DNA from: Prorocentrum cordatum
Lineage: Eukaryota; Sar; Dinophyceae; Prorocentrales; Prorocentraceae
NCBI GenBank assembly: GCA_963575745.1
Contig: CAUYUJ010014594.1
Location: 322,286-386,285, forward strand
Length of the DNA stretch: 64,000 bases
Direction of reading: 5' to 3'
The position numbers were made by a program, and so were the translations under genes. Shown here piece after piece: positions 10,103 to 20,311 of this stretch (position 1 is the stretch's first letter; every line of letters begins with the position of its first letter). The notes beneath the pieces are model-generated. The model was not told the origin of the DNA. It worked only from the letters and a program-made list of their open reading frames with translations, and did not search any database.

Positions 10103-13100
10103 TGTTTGTTTGGACTCGCGTTCCCAGCTGAGTGCAGCTGGGCGAGGACCGGTCCCGCAGAAGCACACGGGCAGCGCTGAGCAGCGCTTCGGCTGCCGAC
10201 AATTCACATTATGTGACTGTAGCTCCTTCAAGGAGCCACGCGGCCTCGGCCACATCCCTCCAAACAGCAAACTCATGCCCAGCAGTGAAGGGGCCCATGG
10301 TTCTCGCGGAAGCGATGCCTATCTCACTGGGATTGCACTGAGTATTGATTAAGCCGATCTGAAGCCAGAAACCACATCCTGATCCTTGCTGGTCAACCCC
10401 GCCATCAAAGCCACCCCTGATAGCGAACGGTAAGAGATAAGTTTCGAATGGATATAGATAACAATGAGTTCTGTAGAATGTGCGGCCACATCTGGCCTCA
10501 TGCGTCAATTCATCCGCTCGTGTATTGTCCCCCCTGAATTCATGTCTCCATATCTCACGCCCCAAGGCAGCAGGCCTCAGATTGAAACACGCAGCGAGCT
10601 CAAAGGTACAATCAATCATGGCAGCTGTCCTCTTGCAGTAGCCACGATTCTCACATCTCCATTTCCCCTGTAGCCAGGAGCAGATAAGTAATGAGTCACC
10701 CTTGAACTCAGCAGCAAAACCCTCTGAGGATATATCCCACACAGTCGCACGTTCCTGGATCATAGCATAACGTATTGCAAGCTTGGCGGACTCTTTGGGG
10801 TCGTACTTGGGGTGCAGAGGGTTGGTCGCGATGTCGACCGCCTCAGTATCGGCCTTCTCTCGAGCCTCAGGGGAGCCTCGAGGTCCATTAGGAGAGCCCT
10901 TCCAAGACACCACAAAGTAATCATAGACCTTAGTTTTGTTGTATTGTGTAAGGAGTTGCTTCCATACCTCCAAGAACTGAACCCAATCGCCCCGCACAGA
11001 CTCCCACCACTTTTCCCCAAAGAACTGAATGTAGGGGAACTGCCAGGACCGACCGCCCACAGACACAGGGCCTCCACGAAGCCGCTTGCCCGAACTAGAT
11101 AAGGCCCTGTTGCCGTGTTGTCGTAGAACCTCTGTCATTGTGTCGCGAGCCGTGACCCAGCCAACATTGTACATCATAAGCGCACGTCGGGAGTCTCGAA
11201 AGGCCCTCCTCCCCTTTGAGACGGCAAGTGGCTCGCCTCTGAGAGCGTGGGCAGCTCCCTCTCCAGAGGGCATCGGCTGTGAGCGGGCAATGGAACAGGC
11301 AACCTGCGAGCAAAGATCCTCCAGCCGCCTCTCCATATCCGTAATCCCCCCCTCCACCTCCATCACAGTCGCTGCAGGTACATCCTCCCCCCGTCCATCC
11401 GCAAAGCGAACACGTTTAGCACGTTGAGTCGTTGATCCCTCCACCTCTACCTCCGTCCTTGCCGTCCTGTCCTCCTCCGAAGATAGTAAATATTGCCTCG
11501 TGGAGCGCATCATGCCCCAGCTCTTCCAACACAGCATCTGCAAAGCCGACGGGAAACCCCCAACGCAGAAGATTGTCCTGACTCGTGTCAGTGCAGCTGG
11601 CCGCCATACCTCCCACCCCACATCTCCTGGCTTCCTCCTCCCTGACATTCTCAGAAGACACATACCCTCGAACGCGTGGATAACCCTCACACACTCACTG
11701 TCAATCGTGAAGGCCTCTGCTGCATATAAAAGACGGCTCTGCACAGTCGATTGATATCGACGAAACTCCTTCACCAGAGGCAGCGCCCTGCACGTAAAAT
11801 ACTGCACCTGCGCAAAGAATGCCCTTCGGGCCTGCTGGACGCGCTCCTGCACATCCGTGTGGATAGAAGTGAAACTTCTGGGAATCTGATACCCCAGCAC
11901 ATTCAAACTCTCAACCTGCTTGAAAGGTACAGTCCGCGAGCCAATCTGAACCGTGACCGTATCAGTGTACTGAGTACCACACACCATCATCTCTAGACTC
12001 TCCTCCTTCCACTCCATCCCCCAATCCCTGAGAGCAGTAGTGAAGGCAGTGGCCGCTACCTGCGCCTCCGATGCTGACTTGGCGGCCAGAAAAATATTGT
12101 CAGCCCAGAGAGCATGATTCCAACGTGCATACCGACAATGATCATCATGGCATGGCATCTCGACTCCGACACCGCGCTGATCCAGGCGAGCAATCACATC
12201 ACGCCACATAGCAATAGTGACAATAGTGAACGCGATAGGTGATTCGGTACCCCCAGTACGGAGCGACCTATCCCACTGCACACTGGGGATTGTCACTCCT
12301 TCAAACAGCACCGTGCATGAAGTAGATGAGAGAGGCTCCAATAGCGCATACTGTAACCGTGCACTGATCCCAAGGGCCGTCATCGCTCTCGAGACTGTTG
12401 GCAACGTCACAGCATCGAACGCCCGCTCGATGTCACAGCTGAGGAGCCACGCCGTTTGATCTCGCCCCCATGTGGAAGCATGTTGTGTAATACATTTCAT
12501 GGCCGATGAAATCTCCCAGCAACGTCGTCCGCTAGTAAAACCGTAAACCGCCATATCACTCATGAAGGGTTCCACACATCGTTCCAACAAAATCGTCACA
12601 CACGTAAGATACCACTTGGCCAAGGTATTTCCGACAAGCAGGTTCCTCGTTTGTCGCAGTGTTTCTAGTTTGCTCGTTTTCGGCATAAGTGTTAGGTATA
12701 CTTCCTGCCATTCCCTTGGTGTCGGGCGAAGCCCGTTGAATATATCAGAGAAAACCTTACCAATAGCACGCACTGACCTCCACGAAAGAGACTTGAGAAG
12801 TTCAACCGAGATGCCGTCGGGCCCACAGGCCCGTCCTGTTCGGAGCCTGCTCCGCGCCTGCAGAATAGTAGAGTATGTAATCGTAAGTGTGTTGTCCGAA
12901 GAGGCTGTAGGTTGAGATGCATGGCGACGCAGTGTGGACACAAGCTCCCGATTGCGGGCTCTGGGGTCATCACAAGTCATACTCTGCACAGCATATCGCT
13001 CCACCTCCTCCGCCCACAGTTCCCTGTCCTCCGTCATCATAGTCGTAGGCCCCATATCCCCTCCCCCAGTGTCCGTCACCCTCAACTCCGTCACACGTGT

Positions 13101-13533
13101 CCTCCTCCCCTTCCTAGATGGTAGCGCCTCCCACTCCACCTTCCGTCGGCGATATTCCCGCGCAAGCGGTCTGATGCGACGTCGAAGGTCCCGAGCCAAC
13201 GCTCTGTCCTTCCTAGCATGTGCCTCTCTGAGTTGTACCTCCAGCTCGGCATGCTGAGGAGTCCTACTCGGCGGGAGCCCTCGAGAGTACCTGGGGGCCC
13301 TCACCGTGAGGAGCGGTAACGCATGTCCAGCAATCGTTTCAGCAAGACGTTGTGGGGGCACCGTCGGGATCTGGACGTCCGCCAGGACCTGAAATTGGGC
13401 CTCCTCCCGATACGATTGGAACTCTTTGTGGCTTGTGTGGTGGTTAGGGGGGCCTTGATATTTCGTGACCTGAGGGTTCTGCATATGGAACTCGGCGTAG
13501 ACACAGGCATGATCCGAGAAGTTGGTAGTCGGG
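10103..13533 (-). mobile_element. LINE B: 5'-truncated non-LTR retrotransposon in a beta hairpin loop
   Basis: The 3' end lies at the left: tail complement TGTTTGTTTGG next to CAACCTGGTT, with a stem-loop CCCAGCTG-AGTG-CAGCTGGG at 10123-10142. The 5' end is truncated inside the endonuclease, just before its SDH motif. At the 5' junction (about 13534-13548) lies a gamma-type right arm (GGTCACCGCCGGGGAC) followed by the host beta arm (GGTTACCGCC), which suggests extra gamma sequence was carried in with the cDNA. Confidence 0.85.
10209..13533 (-). CDS. LINE B polyprotein (5'-truncated): endonuclease end, RT, permuted RNase H
   Basis: One uninterrupted frame of about 1,100 codons ending TAA at 10209. 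In order: NFSDHACVY (end of the APE endonuclease), GPDGISVELLK, the LMPK and R..LVGNTLAKWY fingers, YGFTSGRR, motif A SCDIERAFD, motif B LRTGGTESP, motif C HALWADNIF (Asp at 12099-12101), a thumb region, a linker, then an RNase H-like domain. There the four acidic residues come in the order GDSLL (10695-10697), RADELT (10512-10514), FDGGVD (10404-10406), HEFAV (Glu 10272-10274). It copies element RNA at a nicked target. The open frame continues a little past 13533 only because host repeat sequence happens to lack stops. Confidence 0.88.
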
Positions 13534-13862
13534 GTCACCGCCGGGGACAGGGTTACCGCCGGGGACCTCGTAGAGCTCTTTTCTTGCACGGCGATCGTCG
13601 GAACACATGAAGAAAGCTTCTGGAGCGAGACCCACAAGACTCGAAGAATCACGTTTTTCTGTTGTAATCCAACGTCGGTTCCACCAAGTGTTTTGATAGT
13701 AATAATGCACCTACGGACCTAAGAATTTGACTGGCAGACGCGGCATAACCCACTACAGGTGCGAAAAATCTGGTTTCTCAAAATGAATGGTCAAATATCT
13801 TTCAAATCTTAGCAAAACCGACCAAAAGTTAACACTTTGTCCGCCCGGGCTGGGTGATCCAA

Positions 13863-14184
13863 CTGGGAACCGGCGGTGAACCGTCAACCAGGTTACCGCC
13901 GGAACCCTCGTAGAGCTCTTTTCTCGCACGGCACTCCTCGATACACATGAAGGAAGAGTCTGGAACAAGACCCAAAAAAACTCGAGAAATGACGCTTTAT
14001 CTTTTCATCCAAAGACGGTTCCGCCAAGTGTTTTGATAGTAATACTGCACCTACGGACCTCAGAATTTGACTGGCAGACGCGGCATGAAAAATCTGCTTT
14101 TTCAAAATGAATTGTCAGATCTTTCAAACCTTAAGAAAACCGACCCAAGGTCATCACATTGTCTCTTAAGGTCGTGTCTGCCAA
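13863..14184 (+). repeat. Beta element truncated at CCAA
   Basis: Head CTGGGAACCGGCGGTGAACC (one arm mutated), a beta body, cut at GCCAA where the next alpha begins. No coding content. Confidence 0.75.
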
Positions 14185-15142
14185 CTGGGCGCCGGCGGTA
14201 AGCCGTCAACCTTTCTTACCGCCAGGGGACTCGTAGAGCTTCCTTGCCATCTATTATGTCCGAAAGATTGGCAGAGAACGAATAGTTTTTCAGCCTCCGC
14301 TGATAGCAAGACTCGAAGACAAGACTGAGTTCAGAGCTCTAGATGCAAGAAACGCACGCGCCTCATGATGCCGATTGATGTGCGTACGAGCTCTGTGGCC
14401 CTCCCACACATCAAGTTAAGCACAAAAACCGACAGCCTCTGTCAAGATGACTCGAGTAATACGAATAGGTTCACGGATCTAGCTCGAGTAGCAGACCTCT
14501 AGGTGCCATAGATGAATCCGCCTGATGATTTCGAATGGATTATGTAAGTATAGCTGTCCTACAGCTCGAGTTAAGTCCAGAAAGCCGACAGCATCTGTCA
14601 AGATGACTCGAATAATACGAATAGGTTCGTGAAGATAGCTCGAGAGCAGACCGAGTTCAGACCTCTAGATGCAACGAATGAACGCGCCTGATGATTCTGG
14701 ATCGGTATCTGTTAGTATGAGCTCTGTAGCTGTACTACAGCTCGAGTTGAATACAGAAAACCGACAGCCCTATTAAGCTGACTCGAATAATACGAATAGT
14801 TTCGCGGATCTAGCTCGGATAGCAGACCGAGTTCAGACCTCTAGATGCAACAGACGAACGCGCCTGATGATTCTAAGAGGGTTCCTGTTAATATCAGCTC
14901 TGTAGCTGTCGTATAGCTCGAGTTATGTTCAGAAAACCGCCACCGCGTGTTAAGATGACCCAAGACGGACGATCCCGCCGCAGTGCTTTTTGGCAGTAAT
15001 ATCTATCCGATCGAGCTCAGATCAAGACGGCGAGCGGACAAGGAATCGAATATCACGGAAAAAATACTAGAACTCTAACGAATGGTTGAACTTCGAGAAA
15101 AAATGTTCAACCGACCAAAAGTCATAAAAAAGTCCGTCGAGA
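14185..15142 (+). mobile_element. Alpha element
   Basis: Head CTGGGCGCCGGCGGTAAGCC, subterminal repeat ACTCGTAGAGCTTCCTTGCC, about three satellite units, then the GATCGAGCTCAGATCAAGAC end region. Truncated at GTCGAGA by the next head. Confidence 0.75.
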
Positions 15143-15809
15143 TGGGCACCGGCGGTAAACCGTCAACCAGACTTTTTTTGAGTTTGAGTCAGGGCGCGGA
15201 CAGCTGTGAAAGCTGAGCCCTAAGACTCCCAAACGGAGCACAGGGTAGCTAGAGAAGGCACCTCTTATCATTACACTGCCGAGCCACTGAGGCGTAGGCA
15301 TCGGAATAGGATGCAGGAACAAGGAAAAGGATGCAACACAACATGTGAGAATGCAAAGGTGTTGGAACAGGTTAGAGAATGGTGTAAGCGCTGGTTGAAA
15401 CGCTACCCAAAACGTGTTCCACGGCCATACAATGCCGTTTTACTGCGTTGATCAAAGCAACAGCCGATCAGCAGCATATGCTTCCACAGACCGCCCTCCA
15501 ACGAAGAAACCGTGGAGGCCGACTAGTTCATGTTTACGTTGTATATCACAAGCGAAGCAGAGTGAAAGTTAGAGTTGAAGTCTTGAACAGAACTCCTCGG
15601 AACACACGAAGGAAGCTTCTGAAGCGAGAGCTGAAAAACTCGAAAAAAACACAATTGTTCGGTTTTCATCCAAAGTCGGTTCCGCCAAGTGCTTTGATAG
15701 TAATCTTGCACCTACGGACCTGAGAATTTCACTGGCAGACGCGGCATAACCCACTACAGGTGCGAAAAAACTGGTTTCTCAAAATGAATGGTCACTTGGC
15801 AGCGCCCAA
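15143..15809 (+). repeat. Beta element hosting fragment F
   Basis: Hairpin left arm (GGCACCGGCGGTAAACCG) at 15146-15170; the beta body resumes near 15578 (CTTGAACAGAACTCCTCGG). The right hairpin arm is missing, so the insertion deleted roughly 40 bp of host. Confidence 0.7.
15170..15577 (-). mobile_element. Fragment F: short retrotransposed 3' end
   Basis: Begins after CGTCAACCAG with ACTTTTTTTG (A-rich tail on the minus strand) and a stem-loop CAGCT-GTGAA-AGCTG at 15201-15215. These are the same tail-plus-hairpin signature and target as the LINEs. No recognisable protein; probably only the 3' UTR of a truncated copy. Confidence 0.6.
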
Positions 15810-16383
15810 CTTGGAACCGGCGGTAAACCGTCAACCAGGTTTTTTGCGTCTTTTGCGAAGGCCGGTTCGAGCTCCCATGGGAGCAGGCCTAAACACAAAG
15901 AACCTAAACAGCGAAGCTGTACAGGAAGACAGCGAAGCTGCAAAGATTAAAGCAGAGGTGCATCAAACAGCGAGGCTGTACAGATATGCACAAGACTGCC
16001 CATGCACAAGAATATAACACTAAAACAGTGAAACGCAATATCCACTGGTTTATACAGCGACCACACGAGAAGCAGTGAGAGACCATACAGTGACCACTGG
16101 TTTATACAGCGATTACCGTCTCAACACCACTCAGAATGCACAAGAGATTAAAGGTCAGAATGCAGATAAGATCAGAGGCCTACTTTGAGGCACCACGTGA
16201 CAAATCACGGAAAGTCACGTTCAAACGTCAATGAGCACTCAAATCAAGGAAGCAACGAATGACCTACTTTGAGGGATCAAGCGAAGCTCTTATTCAACAC
16301 ACGCGCATGAACGACAACACACACACGCATGAAGAAAGGCAACGCAATGACAAATCAAGCGTGCAGGATCAATCACATGTGCA

Positions 16384-16650
16384 TCATCTGTGCCGTTTCC
16401 GATGCTTCTTGCCGCTCCGCGTCAATGCACTCCTGGAAGTAGAACTCTGAGGACCCCCTTGTTGCGAATCATCCTCCTCGGAACTTTCAATTCCCAATTG
16501 CAGCCTGTATGCATGAAGAGCCTCAGTCCTACGCTGAAACTCCTGTCTCGGGAGTCGGTGTAGCTCACGCCAAAGAGCACTGACATCGCCACCGGCAAGG
16601 GCCCAGTCCCTGGCAGCTTGCCACTCGTCCTCCGTCACTGCTGAACTCAC
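16384..16650 (-). CDS. C-terminal ORF piece in retrocopy G
   Basis: Conceptual product of about 88 residues: TEDEWQAARDWALAGG near the start, a helical Arg/Leu-rich middle (WRELHRLPRQEFQRR), a Ser/Glu acidic stretch and a basic end (GKKHRKRHR). It is in the same frame as the acidic ORF upstream, separated by one TGA near 16663 and about four codons. I do not recognise the family. Confidence 0.5.
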   Translation of the reverse strand: MSSAVTEDEWQAARDWALAGGDVSALWRELHRLPRQEFQRRTEALHAYRLQLGIESSEEDDSQQGGPQSSTSRSALTRSGKKHRKRHR

Positions 16651-16662
16651 AACTGCATTAGA

Positions 16663-16916
16663 TCAACTCCCAGTCGTTGAACTCCCAGGGTGTGAAGTCA
16701 TAGAATCTATATAATGAGAACAATGCAACTGCTCATTCCGCAACTCCTCATTCTGCAACTCCTCACCCTGCAACTCCTCATCATGCAACTCCTCTTTCAG
16801 AACACCTGGATCAAAAGAAACAGAAACCCCTTCCGATCTTCCACGAATCTCCACATCCTCGTTCTCCTTCTCCACCTCCGACATCTTAACATCAGCTGCC
16901 GACTTAACAGGGGCAA
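16663..16916 (-). CDS. Acidic repeat protein piece in retrocopy G
   Basis: Encodes KSAADVKMSEVEKENEDVEI, then pentapeptide-like repeats (EELHD, EELQG, EELQN, EELRN). The first part duplicates the sequence encoded at about 19250-19400. It reads on in frame after the TGA into the 16384-16650 piece. Highly charged, no known domain. Confidence 0.5.
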
Positions 16917-17094
16917 TTATTCACTGCGTGGAGCTCCCCATATGCGCATCTACTCGCATGGACCTGTCCGCCGTGAATGTCTAGGCGCAAGAGCTCTCGA
17001 ATATTAACGGGCTTCAGTTGTGACGGTCTGGACATCAATCTAACTGCGAATGAATTGGAGTATGAATGAGCCTCAGTAGTACGAGCGCGTCTCT

Positions 17095-17760
17095 GTGCAT
17101 GAGCCTGGGGCCTCCTGGGGCCTCCTGAAACCTACTGGGGCTTCCTGGGGTCTCCAGGAGCCTCTTGGGACCTCCTGGGACCTCCTAGGAAGGTTTCGCG
17201 CCCCAGGGGAGGCGCAATATATAGCAACAGACGTGCAAAAAACATTGCGGATTAGAGCCACAGGAGAATTGCAATCTATAGGAACACGCGTAAAACACCA
17301 AGGACTCGTGCCCCAGGAGAGGCCCAATACATAGGAACATGAGTAAAACATTTAAGATTGTGTACACAGGAGAAGGACCATCTATATAAACAGACGTAGA
17401 ACATCAAAGAATCGTGCTCCAGGTGAGGCCCAATCGATAGGAGCATACGTAAAACACATGGGATTGGAGCCACTCCTGTTGCCTTCTGAGGCCTCCTGCT
17501 CCTGGGGCCTCTCGGGGCCTCCTGTTGCCTTCCGAGGCCTCCTGGCGCTTCCTGTTGCCTCCTGGGGCCTCCTGTGGTTTCCTGAAGCCTTCTGGAGCTT
17601 CCTGGGGCCTCCTGGAGCCTCTTGGGACATCCTGTAGCCTCTTGAGTCTTTCTGTGGCCTCCTGATGCCTCCTGGGACCTCATGTGGTCTCCTGGAGCCT
17701 CCTGGAGCCTGTTGGAGCCTCCTGTGGCATCCTGAGAAGAATCTGCGCCCACGAGCCTGG
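17095..17760. repeat. CCTCCTGGGGCC minisatellites and a 53-bp tandem array
   Basis: Degenerate 9-12 bp CCTCCTGGGGCCTCCTG units fill 17100-17190 and 17475-17735. Between them five copies of a 53-57 bp unit start at 17205, 17262, 17315, 17368 and 17421 (AGGAGAGGCCCAATACATAG type). Confidence 0.85.
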
Positions 17761-17799
17761 CCACCAAAACTAGCAAACCGATCGAGACATCCTCAAAAT

Positions 17800-18577
17800 C
17801 TGGCCCACCTGGGGGGTGAAAATGAGCGCCCCGCTCGAGACATCCTCCAAATCTGCTCCGAAAGCGAAGGATGTTGGGCCCAGAAACAAGCAAACCGCCT
17901 GAGACATCCCCACAAAATGGCCGCGAACGAGCCCGTGCAACCACCCCTGGCGGCCCCCCTTAGGGGTGCTGAAATGAGCGCCTCGCTCGAGACATCCTCC
18001 AAATCTGCTCCGAAAGCGAAGGATGTTGGGCACAGAAACAGGCAAACCGCCTGAGACATCCCCACAAAATGGCCGCGAACGAGCCCGTGCAACCACCCCT
18101 GGCGGCCCCCCTTAGGGGTGCTGAAATGAGCGCCTCGCTCGAGACATCCTCCAAATCTGCTCCGAAAGCGAAGGATGTTGGGCACAGAAACAGGCAAACC
18201 GCCTGAGACATCCCCACAAAATGGCCGCGAACGAGCCCGTGCAACCACCCCTGGCGGCTCCCCTTAGGGGTGCTGAAATGAGCGCCTCGCTCGAGACATC
18301 CTCCAAATCTGCTCCGAAAGCGAAGGACGTTGGGCACAGAAACAAGCAAACCGCCTGAGACATCCCCACAAAATGGCCGCGAACGAGCCCGTGCAACCAC
18401 CCCTGGCGCCCCCCCTTAGGGGTGCTGCAATGAGCGCCTCGCTCGAGAAGTCCTCCAAATCTGCTCCGAAAGCGAAGGATGTCGGGCACAGAAACAGGCA
18501 AACCGCCTGAGACATCCCCACAAAATGGCCGCGAACGAGCCCGTGCAACCACCCCTGGCGGCTCCCCTTAGGGTGCT
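17800..18577. repeat. 152-bp tandem satellite, about five copies
   Basis: Units containing CTCGCTCGAGACATCCTCCA and CAAAATGGCCGCGAACGAGC repeat every 152 bp with few differences. Long overlapping minus-strand open frames here are a by-product of the repeat. Confidence 0.9.
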
Positions 18578-18790
18578 GAGTATGAGTAAGTCTGTGTATG
18601 AGTAAGTCTGTGTATGTGTACGTCTGGGCATGACTAATACTGTGTATGAGTAAGTCTGTGTATGAGTAAGTCTGTATATGAGTATGTCTGAGTGTGAGTA
18701 TGTCTGAGTATGAGTAGGTATGAGTATGAGTGAGTCTGAGTATGAGTAAGTCTGTGTATGAGCAAGTCTGAATATGTCCGACAGGAGGGG
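18578..18790. repeat. TATGAGTAAGTCTGTG microsatellite-like array
   Basis: Imperfect units of TATGAGTAAGTCTGTG and TATGAGTATGTCTGAG repeat for about 200 bp, ending in an AGGAGG-rich stretch. Confidence 0.85.
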
Positions 18791-18862
18791 AGGAGAAAAG
18801 AGGAGGAGGAAGGAGGAGGAGTAGGAGGCGTCCAAGTAATAACAAGAACCCCATCTTAGGAT

Positions 18863-19687
18863 ATGGGGAAAAACAACAGACATGTAATCCTCGTTATCCT
18901 TCTCCAACTCCGACATCTTCACATCAGCTGCCGTCTGAGCAGGAACAGGAACGTGCGAACCCACGTGCGCTACCTCATGATCAACACGCTGAGTCTTTAG
19001 GGTCTGCCCTACAGGCTCCCCAAGGACAGCATCATGCCCCGACCTGAAACTCATAGTGTTCTTCTTCGGCCTCCTCGATATGGGACGCAGCCTCGCTTGA
19101 AGGGGTATTTCATAAGAAGCCACTGAAGGCCGATCATCAAACTGGGCCCGCCCAGATGAAGAGCTCCCAACATGAAAATCAGAGGCGCCATGATCAACAC
19201 TGGACCTGTGATAACAAGATATCTCATGATCAACATCCTGATCACCCTGCAACTCCTCATCATGCAACTCCTCTTTCAGAACACCTGGATCAACAGAAAC
19301 AGAAACCCCTTCCGATCTTCCACGAATCTCCACATCCTCGTTCTCCTTCTCCACCTCCGACATCTTAACATCAGCTGCCGACTTAACAGGAGCAAAAACA
19401 ACAGACATGTTATCCTCGTGATCCTTCTCCAACTCCGACATCTTCACATCAGCTGCCGTCTGAGCAGGAACAGGAACGTGCGAACCCACGTGCGCTACCT
19501 CATGATCAACACGCTGAGTCTTTAGGGTCTGCCCGACAGGCTCCCCAAGGACAGCATCCTGCCCCGACCTGCACATCATAGTTTTCTTCTTCAGCCTCCT
19601 CCGCTGCCGCCGGGATCCGGCCGAACCGGCGGCAGCGGGATCAGGGGCGCCCTGCGCCGGACCAACGCCACACCGCGTCGCCGCCAT
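18863..19687 (-). CDS. Retrocopy G main ORF: Ala-rich then acidic duplicated protein
   Basis: A Met at 19687 (MAATRCGVGPAQGAP) starts a frame with an Ala/Arg-rich N-terminus, a basic RRQRRRLKKK stretch and then two copies of a module (AVLGEPVGQTLKTQRVDHEV ... MSELEKD.ED.MSVVF). The first copy continues into APVKSAADVK; the second stops at MSVVF at about 18863. The matching continuation lies at 16916, so about 1.95 kb of minisatellite-rich DNA interrupts the gene; its ends do not show GT..AG. The frame is open upstream of 19687. Function unknown; a structural (gag-like) role is only a guess. Confidence 0.5.
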
Positions 19688-19964
19688 GACCGAGGCCACG
19701 GCAGCCGCGGCGGCTGCGACAGGCCTGCGCGGGGCACCTGCCTGAACAGCAGCGCGGACCGCTGCCTCCACAAGAGATGCAGCCAACGCGGCGCCGCCGT
19801 CGTCCCTCACAGTGAGAGCACCGTGTACAGTATGAGGAACCAAAGACTCCTTACTGCACAATGCAGCTCGAGACGAGGGGGGCCCCAGCGGTGAGGCCTG
19901 GCCGAGCAGGAGGTAAACTCTGCCCAACCTAGTCACCGCCGGGAACCTCGTAGAGCTCCTTACA

Positions 19965-19983
19965 CTTGAGCCAAAATGGCTAC
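19965..19983 (-). other. Spliced-leader relic at the 5' junction of retrocopy G
   Basis: The minus strand reads GTAGCCATTTTGGCTCAAG, 19 consecutive bases identical to the 3' end of the 22-base dinoflagellate SL. It is followed by TGTAAGGAGC from a gamma repeat. The gamma copy at 39858 has TTACCAG immediately before that same TGTAAGGAGC, i.e. an AG acceptor. SL relics in retroposed cDNAs are established for dinoflagellates. Confidence 0.9.
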
Positions 19984-20311
19984 CGCCTGGAACCTCGTAG
20001 AGCTCTTTTCTTGCACGGCGATCGTCGGAACAAATGGAGAAAGCTTCTGGAGCGAGAAACAAAAAACTTGAAAAATCAAGTTTTTCTTGTATTATCCAAC
20101 ATCGGTTGCTCCAAGTGTTTTGATAGTAATACTGCACCTTCAGACCTGAGAATTTGATTGGCAAACGCGAAATAACCCACTACAGGTGCGAAAAATCTGG
20201 TTTCTCAAAATAAATGGTCAACTATCTTCCAAATCTTAAGAAAACCGACCCAAGGTCATCACATTGTCTCTGAACGTCGGGTCGACCAACTAGCTCCACC
20301 CCGCGCCAGAA

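Larger units (their letters stand above)
10071..13862 (+). repeat. Beta element that hosts LINE B
   Basis: Left hairpin arm at 10071-10102 and right arm from 13551; the beta body continues to 13862. LINE B occupies the hairpin loop. Confidence 0.85.
15841..19984 (-). mobile_element. Retrocopy G: SL-capped RNA inserted in a beta hairpin
   Basis: The 3' end lies at the left: A-rich tail complement TTTTTTGCGTCTTTTGCG after CAACCAGG, then a perfect palindrome GCTCCCATGGGAGC (15871-15884). The 5' end lies at the right: a gamma arm (CAACCTAGTCACCGCC, 19925-19940, continuing to 19964), then the 19-base spliced-leader match, then the host beta arm TACCGCC. The insert is therefore a cDNA of a trans-spliced RNA that began in a gamma repeat. 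It carries acidic repetitive ORF pieces and several minisatellites but no RT, so it was presumably mobilised by a LINE. Confidence 0.8.
15810..20311 (+). repeat. Beta element hosting retrocopy G
   Basis: Head CTTGGAACCGGCGG at 15810; right arm TACCGCCTGGAACCTCG from 19981; beta body to the T1 fragment ending GCGCCAGAA at 20311, where an alpha is inserted. Confidence 0.8.

Noticed and set aside
10071-13862. LTR retrotransposon or endogenous virus interpretation
   Set aside because: No LTRs, protease, integrase or primer-binding site; an APE endonuclease, A-rich tails and 5' truncation identify non-LTR elements.
17793-18854. Long overlapping minus-strand open frames of about 150-200 residues
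   Set aside because: They are translations of a 152-bp tandem repeat; starts are spaced exactly 152 bp and the products repeat one another.
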